A stretch of DNA of 64,000 nucleotides from Tyto alba (GCF_018691265.1 NW_024881322.1:12983489-13047488), one strand, 5' to 3'; positions 24,801-39,800 are shown, numbered from the stretch's first letter. Numbers and translations are program-made. Notes: generated from the letters alone by a model not told the origin.

Positions 24801-27800
24801 TTCTTTACTACTTACCTATTGTGATGTTAGAATCTTAATGTGTTTTTGTGAAGAGATTACTAAGTTGAGTATTCAAACCTTTATTCAAAAAATGTGGTTT
24901 TTAACTTTCAGTATTTTCAATTTGCTTGTAGGCAGAAGCCAGGCTTGCAGCCAAACGGGCAGCTCGGGCAGAAGCAAGAGATATACGTATGAGAGAGCTG
25001 GAGCGACAGCAAAAAGAGGTAGTGTAAATTATCAGGAATTATTGCAAGCCTTTACTAAAATTCTTAATGTATTTTATTTCTGTACTTGCATCAGGTTTTG
25101 TCTTTTGGTGTAATTTTGCTGTGTGCTAGTCTTTTTGGAATCGGGTAACTGTTAGCTTCTATCTCTCTACCCATACCCTTCTCTTTCAAACCCTTAGGTA
25201 ATATATCTAAAATGATAACTTGCTCAGTATTTAGCTGTGCATAGCACCTCACAAAATATTAATCTGAACATTAATTTTGAACTTCCTTAATAGTTACACT
25301 TGTGAAGAAAATCTGCTATTCAAAATAGGCTATTAGCACTCTTGCTTTCAAATTAAAAATAAAACATTTTCCATGTGATTTTAAATTCTAGCTTTAAAGG
25401 CAAAATCAAATGCTTAGATGTTTTACCTTTAACAAATGCAGTAAATTCAACGCTAGCAATCAAAGTTGGACAAAGATTAATCTAAATGTTTAGTTTTAAA
25501 TATCTAAAGGCCTGAGGCTTTATTACTGCTTATTTGATTTTAAATTAGCAGAAGAGAGAACATAATGACAATGTCCAGAACTCAGGCTTGCATAAATAAT
25601 TTTGCATAGAGGGAAACAGTTTTCAACTTCTAATGTGAAGTTAAATATTGTCTGGATTTGAATTACTAGATGTGTGGCCAAGTCAGTTGATGACTTCTGT
25701 GCTTTCATAAGAACAATTACTTAAACATGTGGCAGTTGCTTTTTTTGTTGTTGCTATGCAAAAAGTCCATGTAAATATGGATAACTGGCAGCACAGGATA
25801 AATAATAAACATGACTGTATCCAAAATGTACACTGTCTAATATATAGGATAAACAACTATGGAAAAAGTAGAATTATTTTGCTCTATTTTTAATATATTT
25901 ATAATATACTTAGTAACTGGATAATTTGGGTATGACTTTGGATATGCAGTTTTCAGTCAATTTTTTCCCATACAGATTATACCAAAAGCATTCACAATAA
26001 ATAACTACTGTGGATCTTTATTTTTAAAAGAATTAATAGAATTGGGATACTATTTGCACATATATAGTGTGTGTTGCTCCACACGTTTCTTCTAAAAAAG
26101 AATTTGCATTTCTTGAGCAAAAAAACTTTGGAACTAGGTTTTCAGTAGTCTGTTTATTTCATGGTTATTGCATTTAATTCAGGTTTTGACATAGCATGCA
26201 AAAGATGAAGAATTCATTATTTATCATTATTAATTTCAAATCCACATTAATGCTGATATTTGGGGGGCTTTTGCTGTGGTAATAACAGGTGCAATTTACA
26301 ACGTATGTTTGCCTCCATTTTATATAGTTCTCGTTATTCTGTATTTTCAGTTCTCTAATTGCTGTAGGTGTCTGATATTATACTGAAGATTACATGGCAA
26401 TTAACTTAGCTTTTTTCCAAATTTTTGACTCAGGAATTCAGTCTTGTGTGGTGACTAATCTATATTGTAAATGGTTTGTTTGTTTTTTGTTTTTTACATT
26501 CTGTAGTTTTCTCATCATTCATATGATAGAAAATGGGCTCATATCCAGAAATGGATGGTAGGCTAAAACCACCTGTTGTGCATGTTTTTGCCACTCAGAG
26601 AACTAACATAGGGTTTGGAGGAAGTAATTTACTAATGGTTTGCCGTGTGTCATTTCAAAGTGTTTTATTACTGAAAATAATTATGTATAAACTATATGTG
26701 GATGTGGATATGCAGAGCATTTCATGGCAGCAAAAGACAAACTATGAAATGAGATGCCTTTCTTAAAATTAAACTTTTTTTGTTTCCACCGTGTGCTGAC
26801 TTAGTCATGAATCTATTTAAAATGAAATTAGATTAACTTCAATCGAGGTAAACATCTTTTCAGTAGTAAATGTTTTTATTTCCGTTAACTTCTGGGGTTT
26901 GGGTTTTTTACTTTTTTTTAATTTTGTAGCAGACTTGCATTTATTTGTTTCCTTGTTGAATAATGTTGCAGATGCTAGTTTTTTTCACTGATGATTAAGT
27001 CACCTCTATGACTTGGGAAAATTAATCGTAAGAGATTTTTTTAACAAACCAAACAAAACAGAAGAAAAACCCAAACCCCAAACAACACCCCGTGCATCAC
27101 TTGCATCCTTTTACCCCTTGTCCCTTGTTTTAAATTAATAATGATAAAATACTTGACTGTTCATTTATTTAGCTTAAATACACTAAGTAGGAGAGAGTAA
27201 TGGTAGTTGAGTTACGATCTGAGAAAGCTGCTGTTCAGTTTATAGAAATTTAGTGCAATGTTTCTTTAGAGAGTTCCTTTCAGAAACTTCATGTGCCACT
27301 TAAAAAGGCACATGGGAGATGTGTTGCTTTCTATGTTTTTAGGGAAGTGTTCACTGTGTGAATGTTTTGTATCAAGAAGATGGAATTAATACGTGCCGAG
27401 ACTAACCATAATTTCAGATAGTTAAAACTACCATCACAGTTAATTGGCACTTCTGTTGAGAAATCCTAGAACTTTCATTAGAATTTTACTTGCAAAAGTC
27501 GTGCTGACTTTATATAGTCTCTGCCTAACTGATATTTGTGTGTCTATTGGTTTCCATGTCACTTACAAAGAACATAGGTTTCTGTTATCTCCTAGTGGAA
27601 TGGACATTTGAATGCTTTTTTGCTGGAGATCAAACGTTTCCAAACTGTGGAACACAGATGTGTGAGCAATCTCACTTCAAAATTAATGCCACCCAATTGG
27701 ATGCCACCTTCTTTTTGCACTCACAAGAGGCACAGCTGCTGCAGGAGGTTTCTGAGCAGATGTGCACTCCTTTCCTGGATTGGGAGACCTCTGTTATAGA

Positions 27801-30800
27801 TAAAATGTGTATCTCAAACTTCAGTTCTTAGAAATCATCCTTGACAGCTACCAGCAGCAGCTGAATGTTTGCAGTGTGTTTCTGTTTTGTGATTATATGT
27901 CAGGAAGAGACTTGTTACCTTAGGTAAATTACCTACAGAAATATACAGAAATTTGTATCAGAAGTTGAAGTTCTGCACTATAGGAGCATATTATTAGCAA
28001 TTATAAGCAATTAAGAGGAATCTTATACGAATAGTAAACTGTTTGCAAGCTGCAAATGTTATCAATGGGTATTTGTCCATTTAGACCACAGGCACAAAGT
28101 ATATTTAAAATTGGCAATCATCTGACTATAATGCACTAAGAAATTATATAGCATCATTGTTAATGTTAAACCTAGGTTCTATAGAGAGGAAGACTAAAAT
28201 ATCATTATGAAATTAACCTCTTTCTCATCCTGTCATCCTGTCCCCCCTCTTCCCTTTTTTTTAGGAAATTATTTTCTTGCAGAGTATTAAGTAGGCCTCT
28301 AGAATAGTCACAAAGTTATACTAAAGAAATTAATGTATCCATTGATAATATGGACTATAACCACATGATCATAAGCAGTATGAAAGCCAGCTTTAGACTT
28401 TAGATATCCATCTGTGATCTGGAGGCTGAACTTTTAACTGTAAAGTTAAAAGGCTTGCAATCTTCAGAATAGTTTGACAAATCGAAAACTGTAGGAAGTG
28501 AGTCATTTAAGGAAGGATTCCTAGTTTTAGAGCCCAGGTGTAGCCTTTTAATTGGACAGTTTAAAAGTGTAAGGTTATTCTTAACATGTAACTAAAAATT
28601 TGAGAAGCTTATGTGACATGAAACATTTTAATGTTTAATTTTAAATTAGTTGTATTTTTGTCCTGCTGCTTCTCACATATTCCTTTGTGTGAGCTGAAAT
28701 GAACATTCTCTGATCTTTCAACAGAACAAAAGATACTAAGGTGCCCTAGCTTGTTGTCCTCCCCCAAATTTTATGTTGAGTTTATTTTCACTGTCACTGT
28801 ACAACAGAACTACCTGTAGAATTTAAATTGATCAATTTGCTTAAGAAGCTTTGTGCCTGTAATAGAGGAGAAAGTCTGAAATATATATGAAGAAACTGAG
28901 AATGATCATCTTTGTCAGAGCTAAAGTAACTCTGTAAAATGTTCACAGTCTGACTGTAGTAATTATATAGTAAATTTCTTCCTAAAGTACTTGTAATTTT
29001 GTAAAGCTTCTAATGTTTTTATTTTTACTTTGATTTCTTAATTTTAAAAGTATTGTACTTTTTTCTGCATTAATACAGTAATCAGAAGAAAGATTGACTA
29101 CTGAACACTTTAATAATTATATTAACTCCCCTTATTTACATCTCCTAATATAGTATGTTGGCATACTTACACAAATCAGGGGAAATCACAGGGTTTCTGA
29201 CTTGAATGAGTTTACTTGCCACAGTGGATTATTCAAAATAATACATAGCATTAAAAGTGCTAACAGCATGCTGCTTGCTTTTACTTTGTCTTTTATTTCT
29301 TTTTTGTTTTTCTTCCCTATATTAAGTAACTCTGCATTTCTTCTTTCTCAGGAAGATTCAGAGAGGGCCAGGTATTCCCATCGGTCCAGTCGACATTCAT
29401 ATTTGGTTTGTGTTCAAACTGTGTACTTTTCCATCGTGGCCTTTTAAAACAAAACAAAACAAACAAGTTGGGCTTTTGGTTTCATTTTCTTAGAGAACAG
29501 ATGAGGCTTTAAGTCTTCCAAGTATTAGCAATTTCAGAGTCAGTATTTTAAGTCACATATAATGTTAAAGTTCATCTGGTATTTTATTTTCATCAATGTT
29601 AACAAGATAGTTAATATATTTCAATCTTTGCATTTAAAAAGGATCTCGACTTTTTAATCTTTAACTATGTTTTTGCTATAAATACCTCATGCTTTTTTAC
29701 CTTTACTGCAATTTTTATTTACAGTATGTTTTTGATGTTGAAAATAATTGAGTAGGTGTATGGAAATGTATGTAGTTCAACAATCTATTATTTGGAATAA
29801 CGTATTTAATGACAAGTTTTAAGTGTCATCTTTTAGTGTTGTTTTAGTGTAATATGATTTATTTTTTGAAAAGCTGAGTAATTGTACTTAGACTTCAGAT
29901 ATTGCCAATTATTAAGAATTAATTGGCTTGTCTTGAAATGGTAGAGTATTAAGATTCCTACGTAAGCTGTCAGTTCTCTTATGATCACTACTGCACATCA
30001 GATCTCAGTCAGGTGTGAAGGTGGTATTAATGATCAAACACTGGTTTAGTTTAGATAAGGCTAATGGGGAAAAAAAAAAATCTTTCCCACTTTCTCTATT
30101 TGTCTCAGAAACTCTGCAAACAGGCAAATTTTATCTAATAAAGTAAATACTACTGCTGACTCATTCATCCTGAATCAATGCCACTTCCTGAAGATGAGTA
30201 ATACTGATTTGTAACTAGGGCTTTGATTCCAAACTGATGCTGATGGTCGTCTGCCCACTGTTGTGTCTTTTCTTGCACATTAGGTATTATTGTGTTTCTA
30301 TAATATTTGTGGAAGAAATAGTAGTAGTACCTTAGGATACAATTTGAAGAAGAGTTTGGTATGATGTGGGATTTTATTTCTTTGAGTATGTAGGGATATG
30401 TTATTTGTTAGTGGCAAAGACTTACCTGAATGATGCAAGGTATCCCGAAGACTGCTAATAGAAGTATTTATTGTATTGTGTAGGGTCTCCTATATGCTCT
30501 TTAGGTAATACACGGTGCTAAAGAATGGTTTTATTGAGGGTTTGTAAATATTTTCCTGGGTTTAGTAGATCTGCCTAGAAATCGGCTTGTCATTGTTCTG
30601 AATATATAGACCAGGAGAGGGACAGATTGCTAAAATAAAAGGGTTGGGTTTGTTTATTTTGGAAAGTGGAATAAGCCATTACTTTGTGTAACTTAAAAAA
30701 ATAATTGTCACTTACTAAGAGGTTTCAGCAATTAAATGTGATCTTTGGTTAACTGAATTTTGTGTAACATCTTGCAAGGTCTCGTGTTAAGTCTTTCTGC

Positions 30801-33800
30801 AATTCATCACACAGACATTTTTACCAAATGAATCATTTAAATCAGGTAATGTTGACTACTTGCAAACAGTAAATGGTTTACAGAAAAAGCATGTAAAATA
30901 TGCTATGTGACAACACTTGCAAACCTGTGAGCTGGTACAGGTTTGCTCTTGCCTTGGTTAGCATACAGAATATGTTAAGATGCAGAAGTAGTAATTTACC
31001 CTTGACTAAAGAATGTGCCTTTCAGTGAAGATTAACAGTCATTATTAGAGCTTTTAAAAATTATTTTATGTATTGATATATTTTTACAATTTTAATTCTT
31101 AAGAGTTCTTTGGATGCCAGTGGGTTTCACAGGAGCGGAGCAAGTACCTCCAGAAGGAGAGATCTTGTGGTGTGTAGCCTGGAATGAGCATGCTTTGATG
31201 TGTTCACATAATAACATTTTATGAGTCTACTTACCAAAGCAGTAGTTTGGTGAAAGCATGTTTCTTTACAGAAAACTGTGTTAATTGGACTGGTGCAATG
31301 ATGATGTAATCAAACACTTTGTGATAGCAAGTTTGAGGGCTGAAACACAGCATTGTGATAAGTGTTCCGTCTTGAAGATAACTTCAAGTGTGAACAGAAT
31401 TAGTCTCCAGTCCCTCTTCTAATGTCTCTGAAAGAGAAGTAAAATAAAGTGGCAGAGGTTGTGCATCAACCTTGATAGGTACAAAGATGTTGCTAACAGT
31501 TATGGCAGGAAACCTTTTTTCTCAATTATGTTGCAATGTTAGTCCTACAGTGAAGTCTGGAATACAAACCGAATTTTTACTTTTTCAGAAATGGGAATTT
31601 CTGTATATTTTGTGGTATTCCTAATTAGGCCACTTAAATATTTGTTAGTAGACTGTTAAGATAGTTAACTAAAGGTAGAAGTGAACTGTTGTAATGATAA
31701 TGATTATCTGAGGGATCAATCTCCATTCTCTGATAGCAAGGTTGCTTATTGGTAGGTAATAATTAAAGATAAAAACTGTTTTTAAAAAATATGGTTAAGT
31801 TGGTTAAAATTGGTAGTGCCCTAGGGGCTCTGCATGGTAATACTTTACCATAGTGTGCAAATTACATTAATAATATTAAATTATTATTTAATATAATATG
31901 AATAGTAGATATACTGGAATTATTGAGATAATATGAAAACAAGATGAAATAATAAGAACTAAACCTGGTCCATATTGATTTATAAACAAATATAAAATCT
32001 AAACCCAGGGAATTTTTTGTGTTAGTTTGAGCTCTAGAAGGAATTTTCAGACGTGTCAGTAGACAAGAAGAAATTATTTTTCTTGTAATCTCAGTAGTTC
32101 TCATGTTGAAAATTACACTGGATAATACTCTAGCATGCTATTAGTATTATCATGTAATGTTCTCAAACCAGCTTCAATTTCTGTTTTGTTTTGCGTTTTA
32201 AGAAAGTTTACGATGATACTAAGTAACATTTTGGATAGTGCATTACCTACCAGAATAGCTAGATTATACCTGTGAAATTGTGAATGAACTGGAGAAAACA
32301 AGCATGTTTTGGGAAAAAAAAAAAAAAAAAAAGTATAAACTCCACAAATTTTGCTGTTGTTGAGCAACAAGAAACATGAGGACAATGGCTAAGATATAGT
32401 TACAAAGCTGTTTTCATAAGTATTGTTAAGAGTTGCCAAATCTGGTAGGCCATCAGTGTCTCTGCACATAGGTGGCCCTTTCATCCCACCATTCCTCCTT
32501 TTTCACACACTTGCTCCGTCTGAAAACACCCTTCTTCCTCCCTTTCCCCACTTTTGATTTCTCTCCTGGCCCCAAGATGCTATTCCCCTACACCCCATAA
32601 TATTTTCTAAGGTGTCCTGGAGCCCCCCCGCATCCGGGTGGGTTTAAGGGGTTCACACCTCAGCGGTGGCACTGACTAACTGTCTGCTGGGCTCCTTTGC
32701 CCGGGTGGAAATGAGCCTTTTATCACATAACCCAAGTACTGTCTCGGTTTAATACCATCTACCTTTGCTTAATTATTAAAAATTCTGTTGGCAAAACCAC
32801 ATGAAATACTTCACATAACCTACTGCTGTCCAAAATTGTATCACTTTTCAGAAATTGGGATGCTGTTGAGGGGAAAAAAAAAAAGTTTTTTATTAAAAAG
32901 TGTTCCAGCCTCAGAATGCCTTTTAGATTAGATAGACGCTATTCCTTCAGGTATAAATTTTCATAATTAGTAGAATATGTTTTTGTGTAATTTCTTTTAA
33001 AGTCTTTTTAGTTATTCTTTGGGAGAAAAAAAAAACAAACTAATTTTCATGCCTTTAACTTCATGATTTTAATTTTATTTTCTTTTACTTCAGTATGACA
33101 ATGCTAAGGATAGATCTGCAAGATACTCGGTCCCTGTATGTTAACATTTTTCATGTCTTTGAGTGAAGACTGCTTTTCTGCTTTGTTTTTAAGGTGTAAT
33201 GGCACTAGCTAGTTTGAATTACTGATTTTAAAAAGTATATAAATTTGTATTATCACACTTTCAGACCTAGAATGGCAGTAGGATTCTAACACTTTCCATA
33301 GAATGCATGCATAAACTCTTTCTGGGAGAAAATCTAATGAAGTCACATATTAGACTTACAGTAAGCACTTGTTAGTATTTATCTGTTATTTCTAAACTTT
33401 GTAGTGATGTGACATATACAGATTAGAATTGAGAACATACTTTTTGAAAAAGAAGTGTGTATATACATATATTTGTATTTTAAGTTTCCCTATAGAAATT
33501 TTAGCTTAATCTAATGGAAAATTATTTCAGTCCTGAGAAAAAGCAGGTGGTTTGTATAACTTTACTTAAAAAATTTCCTTCTTACTGTTATGAAGTGACA
33601 GTAAAGCGCATCTCATTGGTGTTATACCAAGTAAGATTTGTGTGTGTCTCCTTAAGCAAAGACAAGCACAAAGTACCACTAAAAGGTATACGTAAGCAGC
33701 TTAAAAAGCTGAATTTAAGCAGCAGTGCTATTTGAATTAGCTACACATAGGCAAAGGCAATATAGTGCTTAAAATAGTCTGTAATGTTAAGCTTTATTTA

Positions 33801-36800
33801 TTTATTGGTTTTACTTTTTTTTTCCTTTGTGAAATGTCAGCAGTGGCTTAGGCCAAGTTTGTGTTAAACAGAGATAAGGTTGGTTATAGTTTCACTTACT
33901 GGCTCTTTTTTTACACAGCAATATAAGTATGGCCTATTATTCTAATCAAGTAGTTAAAATTTTCTGTGGTGTTTCTGTTGTAGGTGATACAAATCTTAAA
34001 TCTTTATGTTTGATGACCTTATATTTTAAGATTGAAGTTACTGTTTATATAGTGGTATTAATTCTCTAAATTTTGTTCTTAGAGTCATACTTATGGTGAA
34101 TCTCATAGTTCAAAGAAGAAGAAAGCTTCTTATTCCCATAAAGATTTGTTGGTTAGTTTTCTACTATAATGTTTATTATAAATATACTAACTGTGTGGAG
34201 TTTGCTTACTGATACAGTTATGGATGAATTTGTTAGCTTGCTGACATATGCATAAATGTTTTCAGGAAAAGGAAACCTCTAGTATTGACCAAATTCTGAC
34301 CTGAAGTTGAGTGTTTGAAACTGTGCTCATGTCAGTGGAATCCCATGAATCAGCTGAACAGAAATCCCGTTCTGTTGGAGGCCTGAGGAAGGGCTCTCTG
34401 AAATATTTGAAAGTGGCACTTCTCTGGATTAAAGTTTATTCAGTCAGGGTGGAGATACATGTTTTATTTATACTTTGTCTTCTATCAGTTACAGATATTT
34501 TAAACGTAGATGTAAAACAGATTGAATTTTACAATAGATCTTGACATTAATCCACTGGACTGTTGAGAAAGGCATGTGGATCATTGTGATCTTCCAAAAC
34601 CTATTCTAGAAAGTTCAGTGTGTCACATAGCTGAATGTATTGCCAAGAAATTAAGTATTTTGGATGTAATTTTTCAGACGGTTTTGACCCTGAAGAATTA
34701 GGAGTTGCAACAGGGCTTGGGGGAGTCAGAGCAGCAGTGGATGCCTGTGTTAAGACAAGGCTGAAATAATTTTTGTATTTACTTAGTTATTTGTACTACA
34801 GCATTACTCTGCTTTTGAGGTGCTGTTTTCCTGTTCTCTCAGTTCCTAAATAAATGAGTAATATGAACCTTTCAGCTTCTTGTGGCCTATTAAGGTATGA
34901 AGTACTACATTCTGAAAGCACTACCTTTCATCTCTGTTTTTCCTTCTCTATATATGTATACCAATTTTTTCCTTACATATGCATATATACGTAATTTGTG
35001 TAGGAAGTATCAAAACCAAACAAAAATAAGCTCAAGTACATTGCTAGGCTTTCAGCATGCACGCTTGATGTAAAGAGCAGCGGTAGGGTACAGACTAATG
35101 CTGATCACATAAACATCCCACCCCCTATTAAATTATTGGGAATTCCTGCCCTTCTGTCTCCCCAAATGTTCTGACTGAGGATGGTATCTAATGGGAAAAA
35201 AAGATCAAGCAAATCATTGTACTAATTATTAACAAGTTTTGTCAAATAGGTTTTTCATGTATTTCATGTTACACTTCTCAGAATTTAGATAAACTTTTCA
35301 GGGTTTTCTTATTTATTAGGGAGGAAAAAACCCTATTTACTACTTTGGTTGGACATGGCATTAAAAATAGAGATAATGCTGATATACAGAGTACGCAGGT
35401 AGTTTGGGGGAAGTTACATGGATTTTGGGTCAACTGTAAGGAAAATTTTTACAGCGTTTTTTACATCTTCTAATCTTGGGAATGTTTAAGCAATGTTGAG
35501 ATAGAACTTTTATTTACAAAAGCTACAGATGCAACCTTTGTTTTCTCTTTTTTTTTTTCTCCCCCACAGAGTGGAATATACTATGATCAAAGAAATTATA
35601 GCAGTCTTAGATATAGTAAACCAGTTCCTTCATACCATACACGGGTCTGTCTCCTCTTCCTATATTAATTTTTTAAATGTATATAAAATACATATATTTG
35701 TGTTTGCTTATTTGCATTATACTAAGGAAACTTCTCTCTCTTTCCTATTACAACAATGCAAATTATTACAGCTATTAGTAGTTACAGTTAAAAGTGAGAA
35801 ATACATGGGTTGCCTTTTATAAAGTGAATGGATAACATGCAAGTTACTCTGTTTTGCATATGTGGTTTTAAATTTGAAATAACTTCTGTTTCATGATTGC
35901 TGTATGATATAAAGAAAACTAGCAGCAGTGAGACTTGCTTTTTCAAAGCCCTATTTTAAAAAAACAACAAAAAAAAGTTTTAAAAGTTTAGCACCAACAT
36001 GCTACATTCTTCTACAGTAATATAAATGTTAAATGTTTATAGTATTAATATAAATCTCTCATGAGATGGGTAGTATCTTCCAGTACCTGCAGCTACTGTC
36101 GTGGTCAGGTTTAAATAAGTTGCTAGAGGGAATTGATGTGTCTTTTGAAAACTACTTAATTTCTTATCATTTTCTTCTACAAATCTTCTGATAAAAATAC
36201 TAAATTACTTTAATGTTTTATATTATGATTTCAAAGATAATGGATTTTCTTAGAGTGTTTATCCACACTTTTCTTAAAGTTCCTGTCTATCATATATGTA
36301 AAATTTAGTATTTCAATCTTTAGAACTTTGCGGGAATTTAGAGCAATAGATAAAAAAATGTAACGTACGTAGAAAAAGTTTGTGACTTTTTCTATTCTTC
36401 ACACTGCAGTCTTCTTCTCTGTACAGTGATCCAGTGGCAACAACTAGGAGTTACAGGGTTAGTACACTGTAAAATAATACCTTGCTCATATTTAGATGTT
36501 TGAGTGGCCTTCAGAAATATAATCACACTTCTCTTCATAGGTGTCTCCTTCTGTAAACACTGGTTTGATAAGAAGTATCAGTTTGGTTCGTAAGCACCAT
36601 TTGCATGGTTGCCTTAAATTTGTATTGTATGGCCATGAGGCTTGACAGTATTACATGTGCATTTTTTTCATGATTTTAATAAAGCTGCAGCTTGTGTGTG
36701 TCATTGTGGGGGCATTCAGTTAACATTGTTAAGTTGCCTCTTTAAAGTATTTTAGTAGTTGCTGTTTTATTGATATTTTTAGACAAGCATAAAGTTTATG

Positions 36801-39800
36801 AATACAACAATGATGTTGAACACAGGAGTTAGAACAAGTTAATCCAAGCATACTAAATAACAACTGCATGTATAATACAAAAAGAAGTATTTAAAGAAGT
36901 TCAACATTTGAACAGGAAAAATCATTGTCAAGACATTACAGAATTTTGTGGTACATACACTTTAAATACTTTGAGATGCCATATTTAAATTTAATGATCA
37001 CACTAAAATGTAATTGGATGAAAACCTTATCTGCATCTTTACAAAATAGAGTAACTGGAAGTGCCATAAGACTCACTAGGATAGCTCTACAAAAAGTTGT
37101 TGTCTTTTAAAAGTGACATGCATGTCTGAAACTTTGACTTTTGCTGCTACAGCAGTTCAGATCCAATTTATACTGTCGTTAGAGATGCGCTAAACCTATG
37201 TAGAAAATTGACAAGTATTCTTATGTAATATTTTTAAGTAGTTAGTGAGGTCTTGTTCTGCACTTGGATGAGAAACAGAGATAATTTACTTTTTTGGCTT
37301 TGTGCATATTCTAAAGAAAACATTAGAAGATCCAGTGAGAGAACAAGACCATAATGACAGCTATTGCATATAATTCTAATATATATATATAATTCTGATT
37401 TCTGCTGGAGATTTCTTAATTTGTAGGGGGAAAGCAGCATGAGAGTGTTTTTTGGTTTTTAGTTTTTTGTGGGTTTTTTGTTGTTTGTTTTTTTTTTTTA
37501 ATCGTACTGACCGGAGCTGCTTCTATTATCCATTGCATTGACAGATTTCAGCCTTGTACCTTGAAAAATTCTCTTTCAGGAAAACTTGCATGTGTGAGAA
37601 CAAAGTGAAACTAATAAATGTACAATAGAGCTTCAGTTCCCGGAGTGGATTAAAACTCCAGAAGGCTTCAGAATAGTGAAAACCAAATTGCAATTTAAAT
37701 ATATAATTTCATTTTCTTCTGAAAATAGTTAAGAATTGATATTTTTAAAAAACTGTTTGGCTATTTTTCAAGGAAATTCTTAGATTTCTATTTGGAAATA
37801 AGCATCCCTAATAGTAGGAGAAAATGCTGCTGGAAATTTTTAGAAGTTGTTTGTCCTTTAAAAAAGTATAATGCTATCTGGAAAATGTATAGATAGGGTA
37901 AGGTAGAGTGCATTACAGTGCCTAGGAATTGCAGTGTATTAGAGTGTGGCAGAATTTTTTGAGACTGAATATAAATGGTATTTCATTCCCTCTTTCTCAG
38001 GCATCATTGTGTGGTGATGGATTACGTAGCTCATACAGTTCTCGCACTGTAAGTGTGACAGGCTTTTGGTTGTTTCTTTCATATCTTTGTTTTCTGGAGA
38101 CAAAAATCTATGAAAATTGTGAAAATTTTCTTCATAACTTTTCTTTAGCCATCTGAATACAGTTATTCTTCAAGAGCAAGTTCAGTTCGAAGTAGTCCTG
38201 TGGTGAGCGTCCTTCTTGTATGATTTGCTGATTGCTTTGATACTAACACACAACAATTACAAGTATTTACACTGCAGATCATTTTACTGACCAACACACA
38301 GACTCAACTTTTCAATTCCACATCAAAAAAATGTAATTTGTCAGAGATGTGATTTTCAGAAAGATGTAAAATTTTAGCCTTAAGATATTAAAGTGTAGAA
38401 GCAGTAAGGAATTTGTTTTTCTAATAATCTTTTAAGAGTTTGTAATATGCACAATTGGGAGCAATTGGAAACTAGAACATAGTACGTTGCTGGGGTTACC
38501 ATCTCGTGTCATAGTTGAGGCAGGCACATGAAACTGTTACTAAAATACATGTGAAGAAGTCTGTCTTCTGGGGAAGAGGACTAATGCAAAACTTTATTCT
38601 ATCATGCAGTAAGAAGTAGCTAGATCATTTTTATGGTGACCAGTATGCAAAACTGAGATAAATTTGTTCCTGGATCCAGACTGTTAAAAGTGTCATTCCA
38701 AAGATGGGTTTTCATGCTACAACATGAATTTAAATAGTTCTACTCTGTTTCTGCTGCAGAATAGTGGTCTTAGTTTCATTGGTATACCTGCTCATTTGTC
38801 ATGCTACACAAAAAAGTTGATTGGTGTTCTGGTATGGGTTAAATTGAACTATTTGGTCCTTCTTCCATTTTTCACATATTCTTAACAATGACTAAACAAA
38901 TAAAACTAGGTTTGTCACAAACAGGATGTTTTTAGGTACAGCAGATGTCAGAGTGAATTTTTGCTGGTGCAGGAAAAAGAGAATTCTGCTGTTGCTTTAT
39001 TAAGTTCCAAAAACTAAGAGGTATTAATATCCATCTGTAAAGTCTCTTGATCTGAGAAAATCCTACTTGTCTCCTTAGTTTCTCTTAACATTAAGATTAA
39101 TTTCTTAAAAGTATATACTTCATAGCAATATGGGTATATGTCACATCTCAGTATGCATATGTGATACCAGTAATTCAAAGGTACCCTTTGCTTACACTAG
39201 TGGATGTTTAATAGAGTTCAAAATATTTGTTTAATTAAATAATTCTGAAAATCAGATGAAGTAAAAATCTTATGAATAACTTAAATTTCACTTTTTACTA
39301 TTTCTATGGTTAATATTTTGGTTTCAGTCTGGGTAGTGCATTGGATGTCAGCTCAGTACTCACTGGAAATCAAGAGACAAAGCAGGAGAGAAGGTGGAAA
39401 CAGAGTAGAAAACACTGATTAAAAACTGTGGTGCATCTCCTTCTTAAACTGTGTTTGTTTTGACAAACCCACTGAAAAAGATATTAGAAATACAAAAGGT
39501 GTAGAAGGAGGAACAGTAAGGTTTATCAGCCATACGGACATCTCAACAGCAAAGATAAGTTAGTTTTGAGTGGAAAAGAGCACAGTGTTGTCATAGATTG
39601 TTTGTAGCCCTTGGGTTGTTAGTTCCTTTGCTATAAGCATAATTCGTATAAGCATAAATCTGTTCAGCATCTTTATACTTTGTGATATTCAAGTGAAATA
39701 AGAAAATTTAGCCAAATTTCTGACTCTGAAAGTTTATTTACTTTATTATTTAAGAAAAAAAATATATTATTTAAAATGTAGATATAGTTACAGCTGGAAA

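Larger units (their letters stand above)
15831..24931 (+). other. LRRFIP2: LRRFIP2 intron between residues 30 and 31
   Basis: About 9.1 kb of AT-rich sequence without recognised exons. Contains a perfect 25-nt palindrome (18784-18808), an A/C-rich low-complexity tract (19396-19486), an A run (22263-22282) and smaller homopolymers. Somewhat GC-richer patches at 20000-20380 and 23960-24180 may be old repeats that I cannot name. Confidence 0.7.

Noticed and set aside
38760..38831. 72-nt open segment [12 protein letters not shown]... with a good acceptor (gtttctgctgcag) and a donor (CTG|gtatgg)
   Set aside because: No similarity to LRRFIP proteins and a hydrophobic composition unlike the Ser-rich neighbours; such chance pairs are expected in introns. 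RNA-seq junctions would change this.
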